Both the position numbers and the translations under genes were made by a program. A DNA stretch of 64,000 bases from Opeltia flavorubescens (lineage: Eukaryota; Ascomycota; Lecanoromycetes; Teloschistales; Teloschistaceae). Numbering within the stretch: position 1 is the first letter of the stretch; the number at the start of each line of letters is the position of its first letter. Location of the stretch: NCBI GenBank assembly GCA_000442125.1, contig KE546976.1, positions 124,001 to 188,000 on the forward strand, read 5' to 3'. Shown here one piece after another: positions 32,849-44,874 of the stretch. The notes beneath the pieces were generated by a model. That model was not told the origin of the DNA. It worked only from the letters and a program-made list of their open reading frames with translations, and did not search any database.

Positions 32849-34056
32849 ATGCCCAAGGCCACAGCAGACGATCACGGCCCAACCGTCAGTATAGTGTCAT
32901 GGTCTCTCCTGGTAGCAACTCTTATGACGGTCATTGCACGAACAGGCATGAAATGGTTTCTCACCCACAAAATGTTACCCGACGATGTCATTATCCTTGC
33001 TGGTTCGGCGTTCGCCATAGGTCAGACGGCAGCCATTACTGCAGGTGCTGTTCCGAATGGTCTTGGCCGGCATGCTATTCAAAGGACCGCTTCTCAGGAC
33101 GATCTCTTCCAAAAATCCTACTATGCTGCTGTTCTCCTCTACATCCCTTGTCTTCTTTCATCCAAGATGACGGTCTTGTTCCTCCTATGGAAAACCACCC
33201 CTATCCAAAAACACCGGCAGTTCATACGTGTGGTGGGAGTGCTCTCTGTAGCATGGGCGGTGGGGGCAGAAATGGCCATGGCTTTCCAGTGTAATCTACC
33301 AAGTCCTTGGGGGATCTTTCGTGGCCAGTGTGTGAATATAGTGAGTACTGCTATCTCTACTGTTGCAGTCTCAGCTCATACTCGTCTCTACAGACTGCCT
33401 TCTGGTATTGCTTTGGGTTCTCTCAACTCGTTCTCGACGTCGCACTGGTGATACTTCCTTGGCTCATCGTCCGTCCCCTTCAAATGAGTCAGTATCGGAA
33501 GAACGTCATTGTATGTACCTTCGGCAGCCGTCTCATCGTTATCGTTGGAGTGGTATCGCAGCTGGTGTTCTTCCACAGCGCTACAAGATCGGACGACGTA
33601 CCCTACAATCTCTGGTCGGAGATCATCTGCGCCCAGGTCGTTCAAAGTCTGAGCATCATCACAGCATGCATTCCTCACCTCGGACCATTCTTCGATAGTC
33701 TCGAACCTGGACGGATCAGAACTGACGACTCGCGACGTCAAGCCCTGGCCTGTAGTAGTGTCTACACGCCTGCCAGATCGCGTCAATCGTCGTTGCAGCA
33801 GACATGGCCAATTGACTCTACGAGGGAGACGATAGAGCTAAACGCCCGCCTTGGAGGATTGCCAAACCGCTCTTGTCAAACAACTTCTGGTGTCATTCCA
33901 ATTGGCTATCGCGTCTCGCAGCAACCGGGCAGATCTACACAGCCTCGACAAAAGAACGCTATCGCCAGCAATACGATATCATTGGGTGCTCAGCCTCACA
34001 ACAGCGCTGATGAGATCTGTTGGGTTGAGGCTGGGCGGAAACCAAGCAAGGCCTGA
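32849..34056 (+). CDS. Fungal rhodopsin-domain (PTH11/SatN-type) integral membrane protein
   Basis: Model: join(32849..33340, 33394..34056), intron of 53 nt (GTGAGT..CTACAG), phase 0; 384 aa. It shows the seven-helix fungal family often annotated as rhodopsin domain-containing protein: WSLLVATLMTVIART, the LPDDVIILAGSAFAIG helix with the family Asp-Asp, YYAAVLLYIPCLLSSKMTVLF, VVGVLSVAWAVG, FSQLVLDVALVILPW, RLIVIVGVVSQLVFF and AQVVQSLSIITACIPHLGPF. The C-terminal about 120 residues are a hydrophilic Ser/Arg tail. Members occur in large numbers in plant-associated fungi, some next to secondary metabolite genes, but their biochemical role is mostly unknown. A plasma-membrane location is inferred. 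Confidence 0.8.
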
Positions 34057-35146
34057 GAGCTTCCACCGCGAGGTTGAGCCTCGGTGCGGGTCACAATAAT
34101 GTTTCATTCACTTCTTAGGACTTGTATTAATATACGGGCTGGTCCTCGCCTTTTACACCGCAGTGGGCGACGGCATTAGTAAGAGTTAGGTGCACATGTA
34201 TTCAGCGAAGGCGCCAGGGAGAAGTCAGGATCCTCGGGCGTGAGGAAAGCATGTCATAGGGATTTATGTGTGGTTTGCTGGTCACACATGTTCGGAGAAT
34301 GTAGGTAGGAAGGCCAACAATCAGGCTGGGCCTTACTCTGAGCGAACATAATCACTACTGTGGTTTTATCGATGATTTGCAACATGCGCTGAAACGTGTG
34401 AGGTTCAAATGCTGGGGTGAAGGAAACGCTTCTCATTATCGCCTGGGTCTCCAGGCTTCCCTCCCCCTTCTTTTTCCCGTTTCCCTTCCTCCACCCTCAT
34501 CCTCGATTTGGTTTATGAATTGAAGCGAGCTGGTATGCCTGTGGTGGTCTTCATCTAAGCCTGTCACTTTCTCTGTGGCCAGGAGTATTCTAGGGTGTAC
34601 CTCATTCATCCTCATTAGAGACCTTTATATCGCCTTCGGTATGCTTATGGGTACACGTGAAATAGTGACTAGACGATGAACTCATCGCATACGAATAACA
34701 ATCTGCTCATGATTATCTCCAGATTGTCCATTCGAATACGCCAAGTCCAAGCATATCGTGACCGATCAACCGCTTTCAATCTGAGGAAAGACTACATCAT
34801 ATTACGTAAGCAGATGCAATGTCTTCGTCTTCGGGCTTTTTTTTTCCACGCTCCAATGATCGAGGATGAAAATTGGTATCCTATTCTTCCCTTCGTCTTC
34901 CTTGGTAGTGGATACCGTGACGAGTTGCCTGTATGTGATAGACCGTCATTTGCTCACAACCTTGGTCTTATTCAAGCTTTACCATTCCATCAACCTTACA
35001 ATCTGCTTCTAATGATTACTTGATGTTCAATAAAATGTGGAAAAGCCTCTGAGCTACATCTTAAATGTCCAAATCCTTCTTCACGCTCTGGCAGCCCGTG
35101 CTCTCTGAAACCCTCTGAGAGACATATTCTCAGCTTTGCAGACAGC
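34057..35146. other. Intergenic region
   Basis: 3' region of the rhodopsin-domain gene and promoter of the PABA synthase gene; short frames only. Confidence 0.45.
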
Positions 35147-37669
35147 ATGTCTGCTGTCACACCCCGTGTACTGTTCATCGATGCCTACGACTCCTTCTCC
35201 AATAATATCATATCCCTCCTTGAATCAAAGATACCTAGGGTGAAAGTCACCACCATCAAGATCGATGATTTTATTCCAGATTTTCCACAGTATTTGGGTC
35301 ATTTCGATGCAGTCGTTGCTGGCCCTGGTCCTGGACACCCGGAGAATGGGAGGGACGTTGGACTGATCTCCGAGCTCTGGAGACTTAATGATGCCAATGT
35401 TCTGCCCGTGTTGGGTATCTGCCTCGGGTTTCAGAGTCTGGTCGCAGCATATGGGGGGATTATCAAACGCTTACCAGCACCCCGGCATGGTATTGTACGA
35501 AGAGTTACCCACTACGATTCTTTTATCTTCAAGGATGTTGGTTATATCGCACCTGTTCAGTACCATTCACTCTTCGCTGAGATCGGCCCAGGTACAGAAG
35601 CTTCCAAGACCGCTTTCATGCTGCAACCCTTGGCGTGGGATCTTAAAGAGGATAATGGAAACTCCGCTCAAATAACGGAACATGAGTCAAATCCTTATAA
35701 GATCCTCATGGCCGTCAAACACAAGGAAAGACCATTCTATGGCATACAGTTTCATCCTGAGTCCGTTTGCTCAGATGAGGGTTGTCAAAGAATTGTGGAG
35801 AATTGGTGGTTGACAGCTCAGAAATGGAACAAGCAACGTGGATTCCGGCATGTCGTTGGAGCCAATGGAATATTATCCAACGATAGTACACCCAAACACA
35901 ATGCACAAGATACAAATGCACTTCAAAGTCGCCTTTTGCTACCGTCGATGGCTTCGACAGCAAGCAGCAGCACACTAGGACTACTCAATACAAGCAATAC
36001 ACGAGGCTTGGCAGGTGGATGTCGTCAAGTGGTCAGCCGTTGTCTACCTTTGAACGGACTGTCAGTGCCACAGATCTGTGAGCTGCTTCGAGCCGGAGAC
36101 CAAGATGTAGTTGTACTTGACGCCGAGCCTCATCAGCGTCCTGACGTTGGCACCTACAGCATTATTGGAGCGATAGGACCAGACACGCTGAGGCTGGAAC
36201 ACTCTATTGGAGACGGCAAGATGACTATCCGGCAAAGAAAAGACAATTATGTGTTAGATTTTACTCGTCTTGAGGACGGTGTTTTCGATTACCTGAAACA
36301 CTACATGCATAGTCGCAGAACAACTGGGGGTAGTCCCGATATACCGTTCTGGGGTGGGCTTATCGGATACATTAGCTATGAAGCTTGCCTCGAGACAATA
36401 GATATCAGGACCTCAAGCATTACCGATCGATCGGACATCGGCTTTTTATTTGTCGAGCGCAGCGTGGTCATTGATCACCAACGCCGGCAAATACATGTAC
36501 AAACTATCAAGGCCGGTAATGACGATCAATGGGTCGAGCGAATCTGTTCCAGGTTGGCCACCTTTCCAACCCAGCCATCGGATACGACCGTGCCTGAGCT
36601 TGACCCTGTCATTACGTACCCCGATCAACCCTCCTACAATGGAAAGATTCGCAAGTGCCAAGAGGATATCCACAACGGAGAGTCTTACGAGCTCTGCTTA
36701 ACGAATCAAGTCACCATCAAAACCAATCATCTTACCAATCCCTGGCCGTTGTACCTCCGCCTCCGATCGTTAAATGCGGCCCCTTTTTCGGCGTACATGC
36801 GGATTGGAGGGATGACTCTGCTTTCCAGCTCTCCAGAGCGGTTCATGCGCTGGTCTCGACCAACTTCGTCTGAGGTCTCTATGGAAGAGACACGATCGAC
36901 CGTCCAATTTCGACCCATTAAAGGGACCGTCAAGCGCCACCCACATGGACTGAATAACCCGGCCATAACATTAGAACAAGCTACAGCGCTACTGGCAACG
37001 CCAAAAGAACGAGCAGAGAATTTGATGATTGTGGATTTGATTCGCCACGATCTTCATGGTGTTGTCGGCTCTGGAAACGTCTGTGTTCCGAAACTGATGG
37101 TGGTGGAAGAGTACGCCACATTATTCCAGCTTGTCACCGTCATCGAAGGGACCTTGATCAACCATTCTCAAAACCTTTCGAACCCTCCAAGCCTCACGAC
37201 AAGTTCTCACAGTTCACCCTACAGCTCCCGCCCAATTACACCTTCGTCTTCTGCAAGATCCGAATCACCTGCTCATTACCATCCTTGGCTACCTCCTCCA
37301 CCAGCCAAACCAATAATCCCCAAGAACGGTATCGATGTTCTCGCGGCTTCACTTCCCCCCGGCAGCATGACAGGCGCACCAAAACGCCGATCATGCGCTC
37401 TTCTCCGTGGGATTGAAGAAAACAAGCCAAGAAGCATCTACTCAGGCGTAGTAGGATACATAGACGTAGGCGGAGGCGGGGATTTCTCGGTCGTAATCCG
37501 CAGCGCGTTCCGCTGGGACAATGATACCATGGAACAACCGAATGGACAAGGAAAAAGAGATACATGGAACGTCGGCGCCGGAGGAGCGATTACAAGTTTG
37601 AGTACGGAAGAGGGAGAATGGGAAGAAATGATTGCGAAATTGGGGAGTACATTACGGATGTTTGAGTGA
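35147..37669 (+). CDS. ABZ1: Para-aminobenzoate synthase (aminodeoxychorismate synthase), PabA-PabB fusion
   Basis: Intronless, 840 aa. Residues about 6-230 are a class I glutamine amidotransferase with Cys92 (GICLGFQ) and the His203/Glu205 pair (QFHPESV). A linker leads to the chorismate-binding PabB part: ESYELCLTNQ, SSSPERFMRW, PIKGTVKR, IVDLIRHDL, LPPGSMTGAPKRRS and the final GAGGAITSLSTEEGEWEEM. It makes 4-amino-4-deoxychorismate from chorismate and glutamine, the first step to p-aminobenzoate and folate, in the cytosol. Between IEGTL and the SLPPGSMTG block lies a Ser/Pro-rich insertion of about 60 residues that the bacterial enzymes lack; it is probably a surface loop. Start: ATG 35147, giving MSAVTPRVLFIDAYDSFSNN, a normal fungal N-terminus. 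Confidence 0.95.
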   Translation: MSAVTPRVLFIDAYDSFSNNIISLLESKIPRVKVTTIKIDDFIPDFPQYLGHFDAVVAGPGPGHPENGRDVGLISELWRLNDANVLPVLGICLGFQSLVAAYGGIIKRLPAPRHGIVRRVTHYDSFIFKDVGYIAPVQYHSLFAEIGPGTEASKTAFMLQPLAWDLKEDNGNSAQITEHESNPYKILMAVKHKERPFYGIQFHPESVCSDEGCQRIVENWWLTAQKWNKQRGFRHVVGANGILSNDSTPKHNAQDTNALQSRLLLPSMASTASSSTLGLLNTSNTRGLAGGCRQVVSRCLPLNGLSVPQICELLRAGDQDVVVLDAEPHQRPDVGTYSIIGAIGPDTLRLEHSIGDGKMTIRQRKDNYVLDFTRLEDGVFDYLKHYMHSRRTTGGSPDIPFWGGLIGYISYEACLETIDIRTSSITDRSDIGFLFVERSVVIDHQRRQIHVQTIKAGNDDQWVERICSRLATFPTQPSDTTVPELDPVITYPDQPSYNGKIRKCQEDIHNGESYELCLTNQVTIKTNHLTNPWPLYLRLRSLNAAPFSAYMRIGGMTLLSSSPERFMRWSRPTSSEVSMEETRSTVQFRPIKGTVKRHPHGLNNPAITLEQATALLATPKERAENLMIVDLIRHDLHGVVGSGNVCVPKLMVVEEYATLFQLVTVIEGTLINHSQNLSNPPSLTTSSHSSPYSSRPITPSSSARSESPAHYHPWLPPPPAKPIIPKNGIDVLAASLPPGSMTGAPKRRSCALLRGIEENKPRSIYSGVVGYIDVGGGGDFSVVIRSAFRWDNDTMEQPNGQGKRDTWNVGAGGAITSLSTEEGEWEEMIAKLGSTLRMFE

Positions 37670-39229
37670 TTTGCTCTCTCTTCATGTTTTTATTACAAAG
37701 GAAGAATGAGATTACGGCTGCTCAGGGGAGAGGGGATGGCACGAGCTCACTGATACGAAAGCTAACGAAGTTTATACGATAGTCTGGAGTTTGATCTGAG
37801 GGATTCGGAAAGCATTTAACATGCTTCGTTGGAGGCGCTGTTAAAATATTCAATGTTTGAAAATGAAGGTACCACGTGCAGGCGGAGAAGCTGTGTCAGC
37901 GGGCGCTGGATGGGACACGAGGCATCCTGTTGCTGAGGAATTATACCTTTACGTTCAACATCATTCAAATAGAAAAATTAGTTGACCACTTCGAAGATTA
38001 TTCAAATCATAGGTTTCAGAATCGATTAGTGATATCTCCTGGCCATCGTCATACTCTACCCTACGAATACCAGCCGCTTTAAGCCCCCCACATAGAAATC
38101 GTTGACTAGATTCTCTTTTTCGTCAAGGTGGCATTATAATAGTGCTGATATTCTCCACAGACATCACTCGTCAACGAACGAGTTTAGAGGGGAACGCAAT
38201 GTTGAAAATCCGACCACATTGCAGCGTTTCTCAATGATCACTCAAAACACCAGAGATCCAAGATCATAATCCCCGCTTCACGAAAAACACACAATGTCAA
38301 GTGGAGGATCCATAAGATATCTCTCGAGTTCGTATGCTACCTATCCCCTGTCCACCCCCCCCCCCCCAAAAAGACCATCAAAACAATCAGTAAATGATTT
38401 AATTACTCTCCCTCCCATACTACCAAAGCATTTATCCCTCCATCCATCATCACCAAAACACCTCAAGCTCCTTCTTTACAACTCTTATATTATGGCACGT
38501 CCATCCTCCAATCGCCAAGCTCCTTACAATAAGTAGATCTTTCATACACAACTTTCCATTCTCCGGTCATTCCTGTAAATCCTCGACAGTTTCTCAGGAT
38601 ACATATGCAGCAGTGCGAAACCCACTCCCCTTATCAATGTACTCAACCCAAAAAAGGTACGCACGAAAAAGAGTGGAGAATTCGGCATATGCGGCGAGAT
38701 ATGTTCTGTGACTCGGGACTTGATGAGAAGCGACGTGTAGTAGCCAATTACCCTTTTCCAAAGTATTGACCCAAGGCTGAAAGGCGGGGACGCACTGGTG
38801 GCAGACTTATTACTTGGGTTTTACCGTCCTGTAACGGCTATTTTGGCTACCTGCGTTGCCTTCTTACCTGACGTGTGAGGTATACACGCCCATGGCAAGG
38901 GGATCTTATCGCTCTTGAAATGAGGATTGACCTGCCACTTTGTGGCCTTCCGAAAGAAACTGAGCGCACTGGAGTCCGCCTATACCTCCATGATCCAACA
39001 CTTAACACTTGAAGTACGTACTTCTTGAGCGACGGGGTCGAGAATCACCGGACCCCGCTGAGCCAAAGATCCTTGCTTTCGATCCAAAGCAATCCGTCCA
39101 TTCTCTGCTCTTGGAGTGAGGGATCCTCATCGTTGGTATATTCACTGGCTGATCGTGGAGCAGTCGCACTGGATCCGTTGCAAAATCCGGGAGGCCCAAA
39201 GGTTAATACCTAAAAGGTGATCATGAATA
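37670..39229. other. Convergent intergenic region with a 13-C homopolymer
   Basis: No supported gene in 1.56 kb. A run of 13 C occurs at 38355-38367 within an 80-codon frame starting at 38294, which has no other support. Confidence 0.45.
38355..38367 (+). repeat. Poly-C run (13 bases)
   Basis: Thirteen consecutive C followed by AAAAA. Length is read directly, but homopolymers of this size are error-prone in draft sequence. Confidence 0.8.
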
Positions 39230-42050
39230 TCATTTCCTCGAAAAGCACCAAAGCACCGAATGCCTCGCGAGAAAAAGACAACTGCCGATAAAACGAAGCA
39301 TAAAGCAGCCCGAAGTGGCCCACATCCAGATTCGAAAGAACCAAATTTTGTGCGAGTTGCTATTTCCCTAAACCACACACACGAAGATTAGTCTCACCGA
39401 CATAGCTTTTCTGCCATGAGAGGGGGAGATTTAACTCACTTACCAAGAATTTGAGTTTATCGAAAGAATCATTCATCACGATGATGCAGAGGAGGAAATT
39501 TGAAAGGATGTACACAGCAACCAATTTTGTCCTGAAAGTCTTGAATGACTCATCCAAGTTCTGTTTGTGATTTTCGGCCACCGGCTCAGAGTCGGGTGAT
39601 AGAGCTCTCTTAACAGTCTCTTCAAACCAGGTGTCAACATCTACCTGAGCCTTCTGTGAAGTTGATCCCCTTTCTTTGGGTTTACCTGCAGATATCGAGA
39701 GGGCGGATTCTTCGTCCCTGCCTTTGGTGCCCCAGGAAATATCATGCCAATTGCTGAAGGCGTACACGTTCAGAATATTCGCGTAGGCGGATGCTATGAA
39801 GAGATACTGAGGGTACGATGTGAACATATGCCATATGTCCAAGTTTAGGATAGAGACAGCGTAATAAACGCCAAAAACGGACGCACACGTGATCCAGACT
39901 GTAAATGATCCAACTGAAGAATAGAAAGTCGTAACGTATGCGTACCCATTACCAGTGCCGTTATGCGAGGCGTGTTCCATGAAAATCCGAATGACCAGGA
40001 AAAGGACATTGATAGCGAAGTAGAGCTGGACGAAGCCAAATACCGCAAAAGATGTGATGTAGCTAATACGCTCCGACCGAACCCTGTTCCCAAGTGCGAG
40101 GACAAATTGGAAGAGAATAAAAGCTATGTACACACACTGTAGCACTGCGTTGAATATCGGTGTAGCTGCGCCGAAGGGAAATGCTGAAGATTTCTTGTTT
40201 CCTGACGAGGTGCTCGTGATGTCCGTAATGATGAAGGTGGTCAGCAAGAATGCAGCCAGACCAAACCATGACAGGATCAGCGCCACCACATTGTACACCA
40301 GTTGGATATGGAACATCAGTAGCCGCATGACGCTATGGCTGCTCTTATAAATCCTAGGGAATTGTAGGAATGAATAAACGGTCGACGCGAAAGTGCCGTT
40401 TAGCCATCTTCTTCTTTGGGTGATGAAGTCGGCCATGCTGACTGGCGTATCCGTTTCTGCTTTGGCGGATTTGACGTAATTGAGATGCCATCTGTTGCTC
40501 TCCTTCATAATCAGCTCAGAGCAGAGAATTCGATCCTCAGCTAGATAGAGGTTTCGTTTGAAGATGCCCATTCCCTTTAACCCCTTGTTGCCCAGTCGTT
40601 CAGCCATGACAGGATCTCCATTAAAGTACTGTTCTAGCGGCCGGCCCATCACAGCTCGAAACCTATATGCTGAGAAAGCTCCAGGCAAGACGGTAAGATA
40701 TCCAAAGACGGACTCAAGTGGCTTATCGAGCATCGTGTTAACCTTGTATTCGAAATTCTGAGCTGCTACGAGGATGTTCCGTAAACGTTTTCCCCCGCGT
40801 CCCAGCATAGCGTGAACTTCTCCCGAAGCTCCTCCGAGATCGCCGTCATTATAAAACGCCTGCCATAGAGCTAAGATTGATTTCGGCTGTGGCTTTGTTC
40901 CGGCGTCAATCGAGATGATTACCTCTGGGTTAAGAATCCGACCAAAAGCATTGAAGAGCCATCTATGGGAGTTGATTTTCTTGCTATTCTTCTGTTTTAG
41001 GCAGAGAATAATCTGTACCGGAGGTATTGTACTTGGTCCTTCATCAAGTGGTCTAATAAGCTGTGCGTTGGCCGTGACTGAAAGCTGCGTTGTGTACTCA
41101 AAGATATGAGCGACAGTTTCTCTTCCATCTATATCGTTTCTCATAACTCCATCCTGGTAGACACCGATGGTAGCTAACATATCTAGACTACCCCTGTCGC
41201 AATGATCAATGCCATCACAAACGACACACACAACTATTTTCTGCCATGCTGGGCCACCTTTGTTCCAAAATGTGCTGGATTTTAGATTTGCGATATCACG
41301 GATATTCTGCATGATACCATGTAAAGATCTGCTTAACATCGTTTTGCTCTCGTTGTAATAGGTGACGCCAATAAGAAGCTCGGTGTGGCGTTCGTACATT
41401 GCTGCTCGTAGATTGTACCCTGTTCGTGGAGTAAAGTCATCGGGATCACAGGTAGCCGCGGTATATCGCATATGAGTAAATTCTTCACTGCCACCCTCAA
41501 GATCGACCCGATACTTCCGTTGCACGGAGTTTTGTATGGCGGAAGGAACGGGGTAGTCGATATATGTATCTTGTCCTGTTCCCAACCGCATTCGCCTTGT
41601 GGCATATCTTTTAAGGCCCCAGGATGGAACATGAAGCTGATCCTTTATTCCACAAATGATGTTAGCATCTGCCAGCGTGTTTGCCTCGTCTACAGTCAAT
41701 GCTGAAGATGGCTTCGCGGAGGCCAAGTCCAACGGCAATTGAGATGATTCGCTGAGAATCTGCTTTCCAAAGGGGATCGTGAGAGGCGTCAGGCTTTCAT
41801 TGTCGCCAAGCTTGTCGGAAGATGACAGTCTAGATGAGGAGGTCTCACTATCCTGCGGGGCGTGAACTACATTCAATAATGTCAGACAGATCGTATTGAA
41901 TCTTGCAATTGCCGCTCATTTCCAAGTGCGAAGCGGAAAGCCCGTTTGAATGAATTTCATACCTGGCTCAAGCGCTCCAAGTTGGTACGTGCCAAGGATG
42001 GATGCCGGAGGATGGTAGGCAGGATCAAATGGCTCCAAAAGGCGCGCCAT
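39230..42050 (-). CDS. Chitin synthase (GT2, class I-III type)
   Basis: Model: complement(join(39230..39367, 39444..41866, 41963..42050)); introns of 76 nt (GTAAGT..GTTTAG) and 96 nt (GTATGA..TGTAG), phases exact; 882 aa. The last exon restores the family's conserved hydrophobic C-terminus ([22 protein letters not shown]). The enzyme polymerises UDP-GlcNAc into cell-wall chitin at the plasma membrane. The GT2 core is clear: [79 protein letters not shown] and QRRRWLNGT (residues 513-517 are the QxxRW). Six or more membrane helices follow. The N-terminus lacks a myosin domain, which excludes classes V and VII. Class II or III cannot be decided by eye. Confidence 0.9.
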
Positions 42051-43106
42051 TCGATCAGAGTAGAATATATAGGCAAATCCTCGAGGTCAATTCCAGAGCA
42101 ATAGAAGCAAGAAGTAACAGGTTGCAAGGCGCTTTATCCTATGAATCGCAAGTCTCGAAATCCATCGCCAATCTGATCGGATACTGCATTTTCTAGGGTT
42201 GCATTTCTCAGGCAGTCCTAGCATCAAAACCTGTAGTCATATCAATCACTCTATATTGAAAATTTTTAGCAAACAAAGCAGCCATTGCACTGGCTTTAAC
42301 GCCTGTGTATCACTGAAAAGGTAGATGACAACAGGGGCCAGGGAGTTTCGTCTAGCCTTTTCGGGGCGCTCAGCCTCCCGTCCCCGCCACCGAGCCTCGC
42401 GAGGCATATTGAAGAAAACAAAAACACTGCTTGAATTTCAGGCTTTCTGCTTGTGTTAAATCCAGGCGATAAGCAGATATTTCAATCATGTGGAGGCAGC
42501 ATGACTAGCATAGGTCAATTGCAAGCGAAGAATGGTGTCGTAAGAGCTCTCGCAATCTTTCGTTGCAAAGACCATAAATGACTAAGCAATACATGATTGG
42601 TGGACTTCTGAAATGGTCGTGGAACTCGTAGCATACAGCATAGGCAACGTCTTCAATCATCATTGTTTACTTTTTATCCACGGTATTGTGGGCAGATCAT
42701 CGAATCTTGAATTGTCGCGCATCTTTGGGTTTTCACAGCCGCCTACTCAAAAAGAACGAACCCTAAGCAGTCTACCAAGTACGGACCAAGAGAATGCCTG
42801 TTCTCTGTTGCAAGAATTGGAAAGGCGACGCGAGATGCACGTGATGACGCGGAGATCTGACCTCGGCAATCTCCTTAAGATCTCGGAAGTTGGCGTTGCC
42901 GGCACTAAGATCTTTGGCATACGTCAATATTCCTTTGTAGCCACTCATGGCTGCGCATTCCTCCCCAGTTTGTTGCTTTCGTCGCATCTGAACCATGACT
43001 AGCGGGTTGCCACCCTTGCCTTTGGCCTCGGCCGCAATGGGCTCGTCAATAAAGACTTGTCGCTGGGTTCAATTTCAATTCTTCTTACGCTGCACAGTAT
43101 ACGACA
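42051..43106. other. Divergent promoter region (chitin synthase / FAD oxidoreductase)
   Basis: About 1.06 kb between divergent ATGs. A minus-strand 74-codon frame (42772-42996) has protein-like composition but no ATG-to-stop context that I can connect to a gene. Nothing else is seen. Confidence 0.4.
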
Positions 43107-44874
43107 ATGTCTTCAGACGGTCTTCTCCAGAACGGCAAGGATGGCAAGGATGGGAGGAAAAACGTGGTCATCATTGGCGGTGGTGCTGCCGGCATGGTAT
43201 GCTCTGAAGCCCCTCCGTTGAAGAATCATATCTAACGCTGGGTAGTCGTGCGCCCATACACTCGCTCAGCACCCTGACAAGTTCAAAGTCACCATCCTTG
43301 AGCGCATGTCAGTTGTTGGAGGTCAAGCCACATCGATATCGTTGGACGAGAACAAGCACGGCGCCTCTTGGATGAATGACGGCGTCCAAGGTGGATCTCC
43401 AGCTTTCAAACATACGATCAACTTTTTCGAAAAGTACGGTCACAAACAGCAAGATGTCAAACTACAGGTCTCGTTCGGCCAAGGCAAAGACAGCTTCTGG
43501 ACCAATGTCTTCCCGAGTCAACTGGTCGATCAATTCTCTGGGGATATCAAGAAGTTTGGTAGAGTTCTCAAACTCATCAAATACACCATGCCTGTTCTTG
43601 GCCTGATTCCAATTCGGATCATGCTTCGGATTTTCTTCTTCAGCAAGGACTTCGGTGACAAAATGGTCTTCCCGCTCATTGCTCTCTTCCTCGGAACAGG
43701 TACCTGACTCTCTCTAATCACGGCATCTACTGCAAAAGCTAACACTATTCCAGGCAATCAAACAGCCAACGTATCCTGCGCTATCCTTGAACGCCTCTTC
43801 GATGACCCTAACATGAAGCTCTGGGATTATGACTCTCAAACCCTCCTTCCTAACCTCCCTCTCATGGTCACATTCCCGAGACTCGAAACTTTCTACTCCG
43901 ACTGGGCCTCCGACCTCAAATCCAAAGGTGTCACCATCCGCACTAATACCGACGTCGTCTCCATCCTCAGCCGTGACTCAAAAACCGGCATCAAATTACA
44001 AACAGCACCATTCGATCCCGAAGACAAAAAGGGTGACGGGGACGGCCTCGGCCTGAAAAACAAGAACCCCCCAGCCACAACCGAAACCTATGATGAATTA
44101 GTAATGTGTGTCCTTGCCGACGACGCCAAAAAACTGCTCGGAAAGACCGCGAACTGGAAAGAACGCTTCGTCCTCGGCGGCGCCAAGTTCTTCGACGACA
44201 TCACAATCACCCACTCCGATGCAGACTACTTCCAAAAGAACTACGAAACCCGCTTCTCGCCCGACCTCTGCGCCGAACCCAAGTCAAAAGCGCAGGAAGA
44301 ACAAATCGCCTTCGCAAAAGACGAGTCCACCGGTCCCGACAACGAGGCTGGCGGCTATCGACCCATGTACTACACCCACTCCTACAAAGAAGACATGCAC
44401 AAAATCGAAATGGCCTTCGACTGCACAAACTACCAACATCAATTCCGACAAGACCCCTCCGAACCCCCCGCCCCGCATAAAACCCCCGTCCCCTACGAAA
44501 ATCACGTCTTCCAATCCATATTCCTCGACAAAGAAAATTCACACCTCTGGACCATCGACCAGATCGACGAGTCTAAGATAATAGAGAGGAAATGGTGGCA
44601 TCAGTTGGGGCATCGCTGGCAGCATTACGTCCGTGTGGTGCCGAACATGATGTTTATTAATAAGCCCCTGAAGGGCAGTCATACGACGTTTGCAGGGAGT
44701 TGGACGCTGGTGAATATGCATGAGATGGCATGTGTGAGCGGGATTGCGGCGGCGGTGAGGTTGGGGGCGGAGTATGTGGTTTTCGATGATTTTGCGGAGG
44801 ATTTGTTGAAGAAGTATATGCTTATTAGTCATGGGGTAAGGTACAAGGGTGGTGTGAAGGAGAAGAACGTTTAG
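43107..44874 (+). CDS. FAD-dependent oxidoreductase (flavin amine oxidase-like)
   Basis: Model: join(43107..43196, 43246..43699, 43754..44874), introns of 49 and 54 nt with donors GTATGC and GTACCT and acceptors GGGTAG and TTCCAG; 554 aa. The dinucleotide-binding motif VVIIGGGAAGM-SCAHTL spans the first intron, followed by the glutamate-containing LERMSVVGGQATS. Typical of this fungal group are GASWMNDGVQGG, FPRLETFYSDWASDLKSKGV and, near the C-terminus, FAGSWTLVNMHEMACVSGIAAA, which closes the FAD site. There is no signal peptide. The substrate is unknown; relatives are annotated as amine oxidase or phytoene-desaturase-like flavoproteins. It lies about 6 kb from the polyketide genes and could be an outer member, but position alone does not show this. 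Confidence 0.85.

Noticed and set aside
38294-38536. 80-codon frame containing the poly-C run
   Set aside because: Driven by the homopolymer (Pro codons); no other evidence.
42772-42996. Minus-strand 74-codon frame with protein-like composition
   Set aside because: Too short, no family cue, and it lies in the divergent promoter of two genes.
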